The notes under the pieces are model-generated. The model did no database searches. It was not told where the DNA came from and saw only the letters and a program-made list of their open reading frames with translations. The position numbers and the translations under genes were made by a program. Shown here piece by piece: positions 9,118 through 17,412 of a stretch of 64,000 bases of DNA. The first letter of the stretch is position 1. Each line of letters starts with the position of its first letter. The stretch comes from Herbaspirillum sp. 3R11 (lineage in GTDB: Bacteria > Pseudomonadota > Gammaproteobacteria > Burkholderiales > Burkholderiaceae_D): contig NZ_SPNJ01000004.1 in NCBI RefSeq assembly GCF_004563925.1, positions 372,001 through 436,000 on the forward strand, in the 5' to 3' direction.

Positions 9118-9812
9118 GATGGCGCCTGCTCCGGCTTTGCGGCATCGAGCAAGGCATAGCCGTGGCCGCGGATGTTGCTGATCTGCAGCGGCGATTCAAT
9201 CGCCGCGAGTTTGCGCCGCAGCCGATGCAGCGCGACGTCGAGTGCGTTCGGCGTGACCGGCTCCGACAAACCCCAGGCCGCCGCTTCCAGCGCGGTACGC
9301 CGCACAGATTTTCCCGCAGCGCGCACCAGCGCCAGCATCAGTTGCAATTCGGCGGCGGCCAGCGACACCGACTCGTCACCCTGTCGCATGCAGGCGGCAT
9401 CGGGCTCGATACGCAGGCCGGCGAATTCAGGCGAGAGGCTTTGCAGCTGGGCGGGACGGCGCATCAGCGCACGCACGCGCGCCACCATTTCTTCCATGGA
9501 AAAAGGCTTGGGCAGGTAATCGTCGGCGCCGGCTTCGAGACCGGCCACGCGATCATGCAAGGCGTCGCGCGCGGTCAGCATCAGGCACGGCGTGAGCACG
9601 CCGCGTGCGCGCAACTGCCTCACCAGGTCGAGGCCGTCGCCGTCCGGCACATTGCGGTCCAGCACCAGCACCGGATACGCCATCTGCGTGCAGCCGGCGG
9701 CGGCGTGCGCGATGGTGGCGTAAATATCGGTCTCGATGCCGGCCGCAGCCAGCGCCTTCGCAATCAGCGCCGCCATGCGTTCATGATCTTCCAGCAGCGC
9801 GATGCGATTCAT
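9114..9812 (-). CDS. OmpR/PhoB-family response regulator
   Basis: A 232-residue DNA-binding response regulator. The receiver domain has the acidic pair E8/D9, phospho-acceptor Asp52 (LVLDRNVPDGDG), a Thr at about 80 and Lys102 (PKPFSMEEM). A winged-helix trans_reg_C domain follows (about 125-225; NALDVALHRLRRKL, SNIRGHGYAL). It sits between the porin gene (9-nt gap) and the kinase (4-nt overlap), so the three form one operon. The paired 45-bp repeats upstream of the porin are the obvious candidate autoregulatory target, since OmpR-type regulators bind direct repeats. The binding itself is inference. Confidence 0.93.
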   Translation of the reverse strand: MNRIALLEDHERMAALIAKALAAAGIETDIYATIAHAAAGCTQMAYPVLVLDRNVPDGDGLDLVRQLRARGVLTPCLMLTARDALHDRVAGLEAGADDYLPKPFSMEEMVARVRALMRRPAQLQSLSPEFAGLRIEPDAACMRQGDESVSLAAAELQLMLALVRAAGKSVRRTALEAAAWGLSEPVTPNALDVALHRLRRKLAAIESPLQISNIRGHGYALLDAAKPEQAPS

Positions 9813-9821
9813 TACCGGTCC

Positions 9822-10616
9822 TCAGAATTTATACACATACCCCAGCCGCAGCGACGGCGAGGTGGAACGATCAACCAGCGGACTATCGGTGATGCCGCTG
9901 CCGTAATGCGTGACACCGAGGTCGAGGAACACCGACTGCGCCGTGGTCAGGCTGTAGTCGGCGCGCACCCCGGCATCGACGTTGGCGGTCGACTTGCCGT
10001 TGTAGGCCGCGCGGGTGGAGGTGGCTTCCGACGACTTCACGCCATAGTAATAGTTGACGTATTCGTTGTTCATCCATGTCACGCCCAGATGCGGCGTCAG
10101 GCGCACGCTGCCGGTCGTGAAGCCGCGCTCGGCGCCCAGTTTAACCGTTTGGCCGTTGCTGTTGCCGGCGGCCTTGAGCCACTCCAGCGTGAACTTGGCG
10201 AACGGCGCGCGCCAGGTCGCCGTGCCGCCCAGATGGAAACCGTCCTTGCGCTCGTCCATACCGTTCAGGACAGGCGCGTCGCCCGACTTGTAGCCGTCAT
10301 TGGCATATTTGGCGCGCAAGGTGAAATCAAACTGGCCGACGCTGCCGAGCTTGAAGTCGACAGCCGGGCCGGCGACGCGGAAGTACGCGCCGTTGTACAG
10401 AAGGATGGGCAACGCCGAGGTCTTGGTGCCGTAGCCGCGATACAGGCTGCGCGAGAAGCCGGCGCCGATGCCGACGCCCCAGCCCGGCTCCTGCTTGCCG
10501 GCGACGTCAGTGCCGGCGGTGGCGTCTTGCGTTGCGGTTTGTGCGGACGCTGCGTAAGCGGCGCCGAGGGTGACGCCCAAAACGATGGCGCGAAGGACAA
10601 CTGTGGTGTGCCGCAT
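9822..10616 (-). CDS. MipA/OmpV family outer-membrane protein
   Basis: A 264-residue protein with a signal peptide (LRAIVLGVTLGAAYAASAQ) and alternating aromatic and hydrophobic beta-strands. It ends SLRLGYVYKF with a terminal Phe, as expected for a small outer-membrane barrel. GGAGFSRSLYRGYGTK-like and ILLYNGAYFRV-like elements match the MipA/OmpV family. Members have been described as scaffolds for murein enzymes or as osmotically or antibiotic-responsive porins. It is first in the operon with the response regulator and kinase. The start ATG has a GGGAG ribosome site 6 nt upstream, and that site lies inside the first of two tandem 45-bp repeats. Confidence 0.85.
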   Translation of the reverse strand: MRHTTVVLRAIVLGVTLGAAYAASAQTATQDATAGTDVAGKQEPGWGVGIGAGFSRSLYRGYGTKTSALPILLYNGAYFRVAGPAVDFKLGSVGQFDFTLRAKYANDGYKSGDAPVLNGMDERKDGFHLGGTATWRAPFAKFTLEWLKAAGNSNGQTVKLGAERGFTTGSVRLTPHLGVTWMNNEYVNYYYGVKSSEATSTRAAYNGKSTANVDAGVRADYSLTTAQSVFLDLGVTHYGSGITDSPLVDRSTSPSLRLGYVYKF

Positions 10617-10619
10617 GAG

Positions 10620-10709
10620 AACTCCCGGGGAGAGTGGTGAATGAAATGCACCACGATCATCGAAAACTCCCGGAAATCGTGGTGGATGGAATGCGCCACG
10701 ATCATCGGG
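10620..10709 (-). repeat. Two tandem 45-bp repeats directly upstream of the MipA/OmpV-regulator-kinase operon
   Basis: Units 10620-10664 and 10665-10709 match at 36 of 45 positions. Each contains an inverted repeat, GTGGTG...CACCAC in the proximal unit and GTGG...CCAC in the distal one, followed by ACGATCATCG. They occupy positions -4 to -93 before the porin start codon and supply its ribosome site, so they lie in the promoter/5' leader. On the minus strand they also read as two in-frame 15-codon copies of M-I-V-x-H-x-I-H-H-x-x-R-E-F-S. Candidate operator array or leader. Confidence 0.75.
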
Positions 10710-10842
10710 CAGGCCGACTTACCAGTTACTTACCGGGCCTTTCGCCTGTTTCTCCAAGGGAAGCATTCCAACATACCTCTCAGGATTTCTCCGATATGGC
10801 ATGGCAGAAATGTCAATTAAAGTTAAATCAAAGGGAGGGGAA

Positions 10843-11223
10843 ATGATGACCAAACAAACCTGTTCATTCGCACTGCTCATGCTGGCAATCGGCATGCAAC
10901 TTCACCTGAGCCACGGTCCGCGCGCAGCGGGGACGGGCCAGCTGGGTGCGTCGGCGATGGTGGCGGAACGCTGCCGGATCGACTTCAGCGAAGGCAGCGC
11001 GGACTACTTCGAGACCTGCAACAGCGTACAGGTTGCAGCGACCGAACGCGCGAAAAACGTGCTCGGCGAAATCGTCGCGGTGGCGGCGTCGGCCGATCCC
11101 TATTATCTGGATCGCGATCCCGAATCGGCAAGCATGGCCAGACCGGCCACGTCAGTCCCTGGCATGGCGTCCGCCGGCGGCGACCGCAGCAAGGCGCCGC
11201 GCGTCGTCACCATCAACTATTGA
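10843..11223 (+). CDS. Small exported protein of unknown function
   Basis: A 126-residue protein I do not recognise. ATG 10843 is preferred over upstream in-frame codons because GGGAGGGG lies just before it. A signal peptide is likely (TCSFALLMLAIGMQLHL, possible cleavage near PRAAG). The mature part has two cysteines in a CRIDFSEGSADYFETC context, which could form a disulfide, then a low-complexity Ser/Ala/Gly/Pro tail ending VVTINY. It is divergent from the MipA operon and shares the 226-bp region holding the 45-bp repeats, so the two promoters may be coordinated. Confidence 0.6.
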   Translation: MMTKQTCSFALLMLAIGMQLHLSHGPRAAGTGQLGASAMVAERCRIDFSEGSADYFETCNSVQVAATERAKNVLGEIVAVAASADPYYLDRDPESASMARPATSVPGMASAGGDRSKAPRVVTINY

Positions 11224-11334
11224 CCAAGCTCTGGTTACCGGCCGCATTGCGCGGGCCGGCCAATTCCGTAGTACCGTTAAATGGCACGCCGGGGCCACGG
11301 CGCACATTACCGCACGGCACTCCAGAGACCAGCC

Positions 11335-11568
11335 ATGAACAAGAACGTGATCCTCAGCATCGAAGACGACAGCGGCATGCATTGCGTCGACTTCATCGAA
11401 AACGACGACGGCAGCTTCAGCTACAAGGCGTTTCGCAAGGATCCTGAAGACGAAGGGAAATGGACGCTGACGGCGGACTACTCGGCGACGCGCTTCGCCA
11501 CGCAGCCGGAGGCCTTCGAGTCGGCCGGCCGGCGCATGCCATGGCTGGCGGCCTTTCTGCCGTCCTGA
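11335..11568 (+). CDS. Small cytoplasmic protein of unknown function
   Basis: A 77-residue acidic protein starting MNKNVILSIEDDSGMHCVDFIE and ending MPWLAAFLPS. There is no signal peptide or membrane segment. The aromatic content, the pattern F-S-Y-K-A-F-R-K-D-P-E-D-E-G-K-W and the terminator immediately after it support a real gene. ATG 11335 is chosen because the extension from 11281 adds an Arg/His-rich stretch without a ribosome site. I do not recognise a family. Confidence 0.6.
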   Translation: MNKNVILSIEDDSGMHCVDFIENDDGSFSYKAFRKDPEDEGKWTLTADYSATRFATQPEAFESAGRRMPWLAAFLPS

Positions 11569-11587
11569 TCCTGAAAAAAGGAACGGA

Positions 11588-11611
11588 GCTCCGTTCCGGC
11601 GGAGCTTTTTT
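11588..11611 (+). terminator. Rho-independent terminator
   Basis: The stem GCTCCG/CGGAGC with loop TTCCGG is followed by six T residues, 20 nt after the stop of the small gene ending at 11568. An overlapping alternative palindrome (GGAACGGAGCTCCGTTCC) could compete. Confidence 0.85.
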
Positions 11612-11774
11612 ACGTGCATGGTGCATAACTTGCTGCGCCTATTGAAAAAATAGTGCCATACACGAGAAATATTTCAACGTAATGACAACAAGCTTTCATA
11701 CAATACAAGCTCACAACAACGCCAACGACCAGGTCGCAGTCGGCGGCTGAATCACCACCACGGGGGGAAGCATC

Positions 11775-13319
11775 TTGAAGCTCAGCACCAGAATCGTTCT
11801 TTTATGCGCACCGACTTTGCTCGGCATCGTGATCATCGCGATGGTCTCGCTCAACACCCTGAAGAACACCATGCTGGAAGAACGCACCGCGCAGCTGTCG
11901 CTGCTGGTGACGCTGGCCGACGCTTCGCTGAACAAGATCTACGCGCTCGAGCAATCCGGCAAGATGACGCGCGAACAGGCGCAGGCGCAAGCCAAGCTCA
12001 TCATCGGCAGCTTCGCCAAGGATCAGAACTACTTCTTCGTGCGCGGCTACACCGACGACGTCAATTATGTCCATCCGAACCCCAAGCGCGTCGGCATCCA
12101 GGACAAGACCGCGCGCGCCGATGGCGACCGCTACCGCGCAGCGCTGGCCGGACATGACATCGGCATCCTGCAGGCCGAAGGCACGCGTCCCAACACGGTG
12201 GAAAAAGTGCAGAAACTGTATGCCGTCATCAAGTTCGCGCCGTGGGACTGGACCGTCGGCTTCGGCGCCTACATCGACGACATCAACACCCAGTTCTATC
12301 GCAACGCCCTGATCCTGCTGCTGATCGGCGGCACGCTGATGGCGGTGATCGGCGTCATCGCCTATCTCACGCTGCGCACCGTCATGAGACAGCTGGGCGG
12401 CGAACCGGCCGACGCCATGGGCGTGGTCGACCGCATCTCGCAAGGCGATCTGTCGACCCCCATCGCCCTGCGCAAGAACGACCGCCACAGCCTGCTGCTG
12501 TCGATCCGCTCGATGCGCGACAATCTGTCGAAGATCGTCAGCGGCGTACGCAGCGGCACCGACACCATCGCTACCGCCTCCAGCCAGATCGCGGCCGGCA
12601 ACCTCGACCTGTCGTCGCGCACCGAACAGCAAGCCGGCGCCCTCGAAGAAACCGCCTCCGCGATGGAGCAGCTCACCTCGATCGTGCGCCAGAACGCCGA
12701 CAACGCCAAGCAAGCCAACCAGCTCGCCATCTCCGCCTCGGGCGTGGCGGTCGACGGCGGCGCAGTGATCGGCCAGGTAGTAGACACCATGGAAGAAATC
12801 AACGCTTCCTCACGCAAGATCGTCGACATCATCGCGGTGATCGACGGCATCGCGTTCCAGACCAACATCCTGGCCTTGAACGCCGCAGTGGAAGCGGCGC
12901 GCGCCGGCGAACAGGGCCGTGGCTTTGCCGTGGTCGCATCGGAAGTGCGCACACTGGCGCAACGCAGCGCCGGTGCGGCAAAGGAAATCAAGGCGCTGAT
13001 CGAGGACTCGGTCGGCAAGGTCGACATCGGCAGCAAGCTGGTCGAGCGTGCCGGCGTCACCATGCAAGACATCGTCACCAGCGTCAAACATGTGTCGGAC
13101 GTGGTCGCGGAAATCAGCGCGGCGACGCAGGAGCAAAGCTCAGGCATCGAAGAAGTCAATCGCGCCATCAACCAGATGGATGAAGTCACGCAGCAGAACG
13201 CCGCGCTGGTGGAGCAGGCTGCAGCAGCGGCCGCGTCGATGCAGGAACAGGCCGCCAACCTGGCGCAACTGGTCAGCGTGTTCGTGCTGGCGGAAGAAAG
13301 CAGCGCTGTGCACGCCTGA
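11775..13319 (+). CDS. Methyl-accepting chemotaxis protein with single-Cache sensor
   Basis: A 514-residue chemoreceptor. The first membrane helix (about 7-27) leads into a periplasmic sCache_2-like sensor ([39 protein letters not shown]). Helix 2 is at about 178-198, followed by HAMP ([13 protein letters not shown]) and the signalling hairpin with its conserved tip ([20 protein letters not shown], then [16 protein letters not shown]). The C-terminus (EESSAVHA) lacks the CheR/CheB-binding pentapeptide. The start is TTG at 11775, preceded by GGGGGGAAG at ideal spacing, and no ATG fits. sCache_2 sensors often bind small organic acids or amines. The ligand here is unknown. Confidence 0.93.
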   Translation: MKLSTRIVLLCAPTLLGIVIIAMVSLNTLKNTMLEERTAQLSLLVTLADASLNKIYALEQSGKMTREQAQAQAKLIIGSFAKDQNYFFVRGYTDDVNYVHPNPKRVGIQDKTARADGDRYRAALAGHDIGILQAEGTRPNTVEKVQKLYAVIKFAPWDWTVGFGAYIDDINTQFYRNALILLLIGGTLMAVIGVIAYLTLRTVMRQLGGEPADAMGVVDRISQGDLSTPIALRKNDRHSLLLSIRSMRDNLSKIVSGVRSGTDTIATASSQIAAGNLDLSSRTEQQAGALEETASAMEQLTSIVRQNADNAKQANQLAISASGVAVDGGAVIGQVVDTMEEINASSRKIVDIIAVIDGIAFQTNILALNAAVEAARAGEQGRGFAVVASEVRTLAQRSAGAAKEIKALIEDSVGKVDIGSKLVERAGVTMQDIVTSVKHVSDVVAEISAATQEQSSGIEEVNRAINQMDEVTQQNAALVEQAAAAAASMQEQAANLAQLVSVFVLAEESSAVHA

Positions 13320-13334
13320 TCGCTGCAAAGCATT

Positions 13335-13358
13335 CCGGACTGCAGTTATGCGGTCCGG
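13335..13358. terminator. Hairpin between convergent genes
   Basis: CCGGAC-t-GCA-gtta-TGC-g-GTCCGG forms a nearly complete stem-loop between the convergent chemoreceptor and Lrp-type genes. There is no T-run on either side, so it is a likely but unproven two-way terminator. Confidence 0.5.
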
Positions 13359-13366
13359 GAGCATCC

Positions 13367-13813
13367 TCACTCTCCGCCAGACAGCGGCGGCAACCTGCGC
13401 TTGAGCGGCGTGCTCTTGATGATCGCCGTATTGGTCTGCGCGCTGGCCGCGAAGCGGTCCAGCACCAGGTCCAGCTCCGGCAGCGTGCGCACCAGCAGCC
13501 GCGCAATGTAGCAATCCTCTCCCGTGACCTTGTCGCATTCGGTGAATTCCGGCGTTGCCAGGATTTGCCGCTCGACCGCGTGCAGCTGCCCCGGCAAGGG
13601 GCGGATACGCACGATGGCCTGGATCTGGTAACCCAGCGCATGCGTGTCGATGTCTATCGTGTAGGCGGTCAGGATGCCGCGCTCTTCCAGCCGTTTGAGA
13701 CGTTCGGTCACGCTCGGCGCCGACAGGCCGCTGGCCTGCGCCAGGGCCTTCAGCGAGGCGCGCGCATCCGCCGCGAGCAGCTGGATCAACTTCTTGTCGA
13801 TATGGTCGAGCAT
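13367..13813 (-). CDS. Lrp/AsnC family transcriptional regulator
   Basis: A 148-residue regulator with an N-terminal helix-turn-helix (IDKKLIQLLAADARASLKALAQASGLSAPSVTERLKRLEERGI, residues 5-47) and a C-terminal RAM ligand-binding domain (VTGEDCYIARLLVRTLPELDLVLDRF). Members bind amino acids as octamers or dimers. It is divergent from the EamA exporter gene, 132 bp away. That pairing is typical of Lrp-type control of an amino-acid or metabolite exporter. Confidence 0.93.
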   Translation of the reverse strand: MLDHIDKKLIQLLAADARASLKALAQASGLSAPSVTERLKRLEERGILTAYTIDIDTHALGYQIQAIVRIRPLPGQLHAVERQILATPEFTECDKVTGEDCYIARLLVRTLPELDLVLDRFAASAQTNTAIIKSTPLKRRLPPLSGGE

Positions 13814-13945
13814 CTTTTCTTTACTCCTGAATGCCGGTAAACACCATCAATAATAAAGGCCGAATCCAGCTTTTGCCTAATTTAATGCATGGAGTCCGCG
13901 CCCCCGGTCCGGCACAATATCGGCTTCTGCATACGGGGAATGTCC

Positions 13946-14836
13946 ATGGAAAAAAACATCAGGCGCGGCGCGCTCGAAATGACCGGCGCCATGCTGATTT
14001 CGGGCAGCATCGGCTGGTTCGTGCTGGCGTCGGGAATGTCGGTGCTCAACGTGGTGTTCTGGCGCTGCGTGTTCGGCACGCTGGCGCTGCTGGCGATCTG
14101 CGGCTGGCGCGGCTTGCTGCGGCGCGAGTTGATCAGCGCACGCGTGCTCGGCTGGGCCGCGCTGGGCGGCGTCGCCATCGTGTTCAACTGGGTGCTGCTG
14201 TTCGCCGCGTATTCCCATGCGTCCATCGCCATCGCGACGACGGTCTACAATACCCAGCCGCTGATGCTGGTGGTGCTCGGCGCCGTGCTGCTGCGCGAGC
14301 GCATCGCCGCCGACAAGCTGGTGTGGCTGGCGACCGGTTTCATCGGCATGCTGGTGATCGTCAATGCACGCGCGGACGCGGGTTACGCCAGCGGCAGTTA
14401 TCTGGCGGGCGTGGCGCTGGCGCTCGGCGCGGCCTTCCTGTACGCGATCGCGGCGCTGATCGCCAAGCGCCTGAGCGGCACCCCGCCGCATCTGATCGCG
14501 CTGATCCAGGTTGCCGTGGGTATCGTGCTGCTGGCGCCGCTGGCGGATTTCTCCGCCCTGCCGCAGGGCTCGGGATGGAGCTATCTGATCGTCATGGGCA
14601 TCGTCCACACCGGCGTGATGTATGTCTGGCTGTACGGCGCCATCCAGAAGCTGCCGACCGTGATCACCGGCACGCTGGCGTTCATCTATCCGGTGGCGGC
14701 GATTGCGGTTGATTGGGTGGCGTTCGGGCACCGGCTGCAGCTGCTGCAATGGTGCGGCGTCGCGGCGGTGCTGCTGGCGACGGCGGGCATGAGCCTGGGC
14801 TGGCGCGTACTTGGGCGCAAACGCGCAGGCGTCTAG
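13946..14836 (+). CDS. EamA/DMT-superfamily exporter
   Basis: A 296-residue inner-membrane protein with about ten membrane helices in two EamA repeats (first: GAMLISGSIGWFVLASGM; second: AGVALALGAAFLYAIAALIAK). DMT exporters expel amino acids and other metabolites. The start ATG 13946 follows GGGGA at good spacing. The in-frame ATG at 13940 is too close to that site, and one at 13889 adds an uncharacteristic leader. The last codons overlap the convergent IclR gene by 4 nt. Regulation by the divergent Lrp-type gene is inferred from position. Confidence 0.88.
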   Translation: MEKNIRRGALEMTGAMLISGSIGWFVLASGMSVLNVVFWRCVFGTLALLAICGWRGLLRRELISARVLGWAALGGVAIVFNWVLLFAAYSHASIAIATTVYNTQPLMLVVLGAVLLRERIAADKLVWLATGFIGMLVIVNARADAGYASGSYLAGVALALGAAFLYAIAALIAKRLSGTPPHLIALIQVAVGIVLLAPLADFSALPQGSGWSYLIVMGIVHTGVMYVWLYGAIQKLPTVITGTLAFIYPVAAIAVDWVAFGHRLQLLQWCGVAAVLLATAGMSLGWRVLGRKRAGV

Positions 14837-15723
14837 CGTCCCTGGATGGAAATCGCGCGCGCCGCCAGCATCACCAGATCAGCATGGCGACGTTCGTCGC
14901 TCTCACCGTTCCAGCGCGCCGTGGTAACCGCCATGTTGACGGCGCCGAGCGCGCGACCCAGGCGAGAATCGCGGACCACTGCGGCGGTCGAAATATCGCC
15001 CAGAAAATATTCCTCGCGGATGTGCGCATAGCCCTGCTCGCGGAACTGCATCAGGCGCTGCTTGATCTGGCCACGGTCGGCAATGGTGAACGGCGTGTAC
15101 ATCTTGAGGTCGCTGCGGTCGAGGATGTCGTCGATCTCGGCGTCATCCAGCGTTGACATGATCGCCAGCCCCGAGGCCGTGCAATAGGCCGGCAGGCGCG
15201 TGCCGGTGACGACGTTGGGATTGAGCACGTTGCGGCTGACGATACGCTGCACGAACACCACGTCGGCGCCGTCGAGGATTGTCAGGTTGGTGGTCTCTTC
15301 GGTTTCCTGGCTCAGTTGCTGCAGATAGGGCGTGGCGCGACGCACCAGGTCGCTCGAGGTCAGGTAGTGATAGGCGAAGTTGAGCACTTTGGGCGCGAGC
15401 TCGTACTTGCGGACTTCGTCATCCTTGGTCAGGTAACCCAGTGTCATCAGCGTATAGGTGAAGCGTTGCGCCGTGCTGAGGTCGAAACCGGTCAGCGCGG
15501 CGATCTGCGACAGCGACAGCTGGCGCTGCTGGCCGTCGAAGGCCATCAGCACGCGCATGGATTTTTCCACCGAATTGACGTACAGCGGCGAGTTGATGCC
15601 GGTGTTGTCGGTCGCGGGCGCCGCCACGCCGGCTTCGTCAGTGTCGGCGGCAACTACCGCAGTAGCGCGCTTGGCCGGCTTGGCGCGCGTCTTGATTTCA
15701 GCGCCGTCGGTTTTCTTCGTCAT
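14833..15723 (-). CDS. IclR-family transcriptional regulator
   Basis: A 296-residue regulator with a Lys/Ala-rich N-terminal extension of about 45 residues. An IclR winged helix follows (SVEKSMRVLMAFDGQQRQLSLSQIAALTGFDLSTAQRFTYTLMTLGYL), then the effector domain (VVFVQRIVSRN; LPAYCTASGLAIMSTL; FREQGYAHIREEYFLGDISTAA). It is the last gene of the minus-strand block 85 bp beyond the acyl-CoA ligase, so it is the likely regulator of that catabolic operon. Short octamer repeats sit where its ribosome site should be, and no clear Shine-Dalgarno sequence is visible. Confidence 0.92.
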   Translation of the reverse strand: MTKKTDGAEIKTRAKPAKRATAVVAADTDEAGVAAPATDNTGINSPLYVNSVEKSMRVLMAFDGQQRQLSLSQIAALTGFDLSTAQRFTYTLMTLGYLTKDDEVRKYELAPKVLNFAYHYLTSSDLVRRATPYLQQLSQETEETTNLTILDGADVVFVQRIVSRNVLNPNVVTGTRLPAYCTASGLAIMSTLDDAEIDDILDRSDLKMYTPFTIADRGQIKQRLMQFREQGYAHIREEYFLGDISTAAVVRDSRLGRALGAVNMAVTTARWNGESDERRHADLVMLAARAISIQGR

Positions 15724-15728
15724 AAGTT

Positions 15729-15756
15729 GGCTTGTCGGCTTGGTGGCTTGGTGGCT
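15729..15756 (-). repeat. Octamer tandem repeat in the 5' leader of the IclR gene
   Basis: About 3.5 copies of GGCTTGGT (plus-strand reading: GGCTTGTC, GGCTTGGT, GGCTTGGT, GGCT) end 6 nt before the IclR start codon. Copy-number slippage would change the leader length without affecting the reading frame. Confidence 0.7.
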
Positions 15757-15807
15757 CTGCGGCGTGGACGGATAAAGGCCCGCGTGAAGGTTTGATTGAA
15801 AGAGCTA

Positions 15808-17412
15808 TTATCGTCGTTCTGCCCGCACCGGGCTACTGTCCCACGCGGCGGCGAGGTCGGGCTTGAGCAGGTGCTTCTTGATGCGCTCGCTGAGCGTGGT
15901 CTCGAAACCGTCGGCCTGGACGTAATAGCGTGGCAGCTGGTAACTGGCCAGCTTCGATTTGGCCCAGTCCGCCAGCGCCGGGAAGCCAATCGCCTGCCCT
16001 TCCTTGTACTGCACGTAAAGCAGGATTTCCTGTTCGCCGATGTCGCCCGTGACACCCACTGCGGCGGCGGCGGCCACCGCCGGATGCATCACGAAGACGC
16101 GTTCGATTTCCCAGGCCGAGACGTTCTCGCCGCGCACACGCATGCTGTCGGTCTTGCGGCCGACGAAATACAGGTCGCCCTCCTCGTCCATGCGCGCCAT
16201 GTCGCCGGTGTGCAGCTTGCCGCCCTGTAGTGCTTCGGCGCTGGCCTTGGGATTGTCCAGATAGCCCGGCAGGAAGCAGCCTTCGACATCGCTGGAGACC
16301 ACCACCTGGCCGATCTCGCCGACCGGCGTCGGCATGCCGTCGGCATTGAGCAATTCCACCTTCAGCCACGGCAGCGCGCGACCGATCGATCCGACTTTGC
16401 CGCTGGTGTTGACGGTGGTAAAACTGGACCCTTCGGTCATGCCGTAGCACTCGCGCAGCGACAGTTTCAAGCGTGCCAGGATGCCGTTCCAGGCGCGCGG
16501 CGAAACGCCTGCGCCCCATGCCACGCGCAGCGTGTGATGCGGCGGTTGCACGGCCGGCGGCAGCTGCGTGAGGATGTCGAGGATGCCGCCGAGGTAGTGC
16601 AGATGCGTGGCCTGCGCCGCCTCGACCTGCTGCCAGAATTTGCTGGACGAGAAGCGCTCGACGATATGCAGTTCGGTCTGCTGCAGGAACGGCACCAGCA
16701 GCATCTGGGCGCCACCGATGTGGCACAGCGGCTCCCACACGAACATCCGATCGCCGGGACGCACGTCCGACACCAGCAGCGTGCCTTCGCTGGCGATGCG
16801 CATCATGCGATGCGTGAACACCACGCCCTTGGGTGCGCCGGTGGTGCCGGAGGTGTAGATCAGGCAAAGTGTCTCGAGTGGCGCGATGTCGGCGGCACGC
16901 GGACGCGGCTGTTCCGGCGCCGACATCTGGCCAGCGAATTCATCCAGCCACGCCAGCCGGTCCTGCAACTCTGGCAGCTCGGCTAGCGGCTCGGCGAAGC
17001 TGCGCTGGGCGATAAACAACGTGGGGGCGCAATGCCCCAGCAGGTAACTGATGCCGGGCGCCTTCAGACGCATGTTGACCGGCACCCACACCACGCCGCC
17101 CAGCATCAGCGCATAGATCAGCGCCATGTGGTCGAGGCCGTTTTCCAGCATCAGCGCGACGCGGTCGCCGCGGCGGATGCCGCGGGCGGCGAGGCGTTGC
17201 TGCATGGCGGCGACACGCACCGCCATCTCGGCGAAGGAAGTCCTGCGGCCATTGAAGACGATCAGCGTGCGGTCGCTGTTTTCAAGCAAGCCTTTGAGCA
17301 GCAGCGAAACGACGTCAAGCTGGTCGTCGCCGCAACGGGACGGGAAATAGTGTGTATAGCGATGCATGGCAGATTCGGAAGTATTCAGTAATTGTTGGTC
17401 AATGGACGGCAT
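15808..17412 (-). CDS. Acyl-CoA synthetase (AMP-forming), CaiC-like
   Basis: A 534-residue ANL-superfamily ligase that activates a carboxylic acid with ATP and CoA. Motif A3 is YTSGTTGAPKGVVFTH (about 190-205), A5 is ECYGMTEGSS (about 325), A7-A8 is LHTGDMARMDEEGDLYFVGRKTDSMRVRGENVSAWEIE (about 410-447), and the C-terminal catalytic Lys is in SERIKKHLLKPDL. Overall it resembles crotonobetaine/carnitine-type CoA ligases. The start is uncertain: ATG 17412 overlaps the permease stop by 14 nt, while ATG 17367 (MHRYTHYF) removes 15 residues. Neither has a strong ribosome site. It is the last gene of the operon with the ABC transporter and crotonase, so the imported compound is probably the substrate. 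Confidence 0.9.
   Translation of the reverse strand: MPSIDQQLLNTSESAMHRYTHYFPSRCGDDQLDVVSLLLKGLLENSDRTLIVFNGRRTSFAEMAVRVAAMQQRLAARGIRRGDRVALMLENGLDHMALIYALMLGGVVWVPVNMRLKAPGISYLLGHCAPTLFIAQRSFAEPLAELPELQDRLAWLDEFAGQMSAPEQPRPRAADIAPLETLCLIYTSGTTGAPKGVVFTHRMMRIASEGTLLVSDVRPGDRMFVWEPLCHIGGAQMLLVPFLQQTELHIVERFSSSKFWQQVEAAQATHLHYLGGILDILTQLPPAVQPPHHTLRVAWGAGVSPRAWNGILARLKLSLRECYGMTEGSSFTTVNTSGKVGSIGRALPWLKVELLNADGMPTPVGEIGQVVVSSDVEGCFLPGYLDNPKASAEALQGGKLHTGDMARMDEEGDLYFVGRKTDSMRVRGENVSAWEIERVFVMHPAVAAAAAVGVTGDIGEQEILLYVQYKEGQAIGFPALADWAKSKLASYQLPRYYVQADGFETTLSERIKKHLLKPDLAAAWDSSPVRAERR

Noticed and set aside
10265..10705. 146-codon minus-strand frame running through the 45-bp repeats into the porin gene
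   Set aside because: Beyond the repeats it is a shadow of the porin. Only the first 30 codons are of interest, and these are reported as a possible leader rather than a gene.
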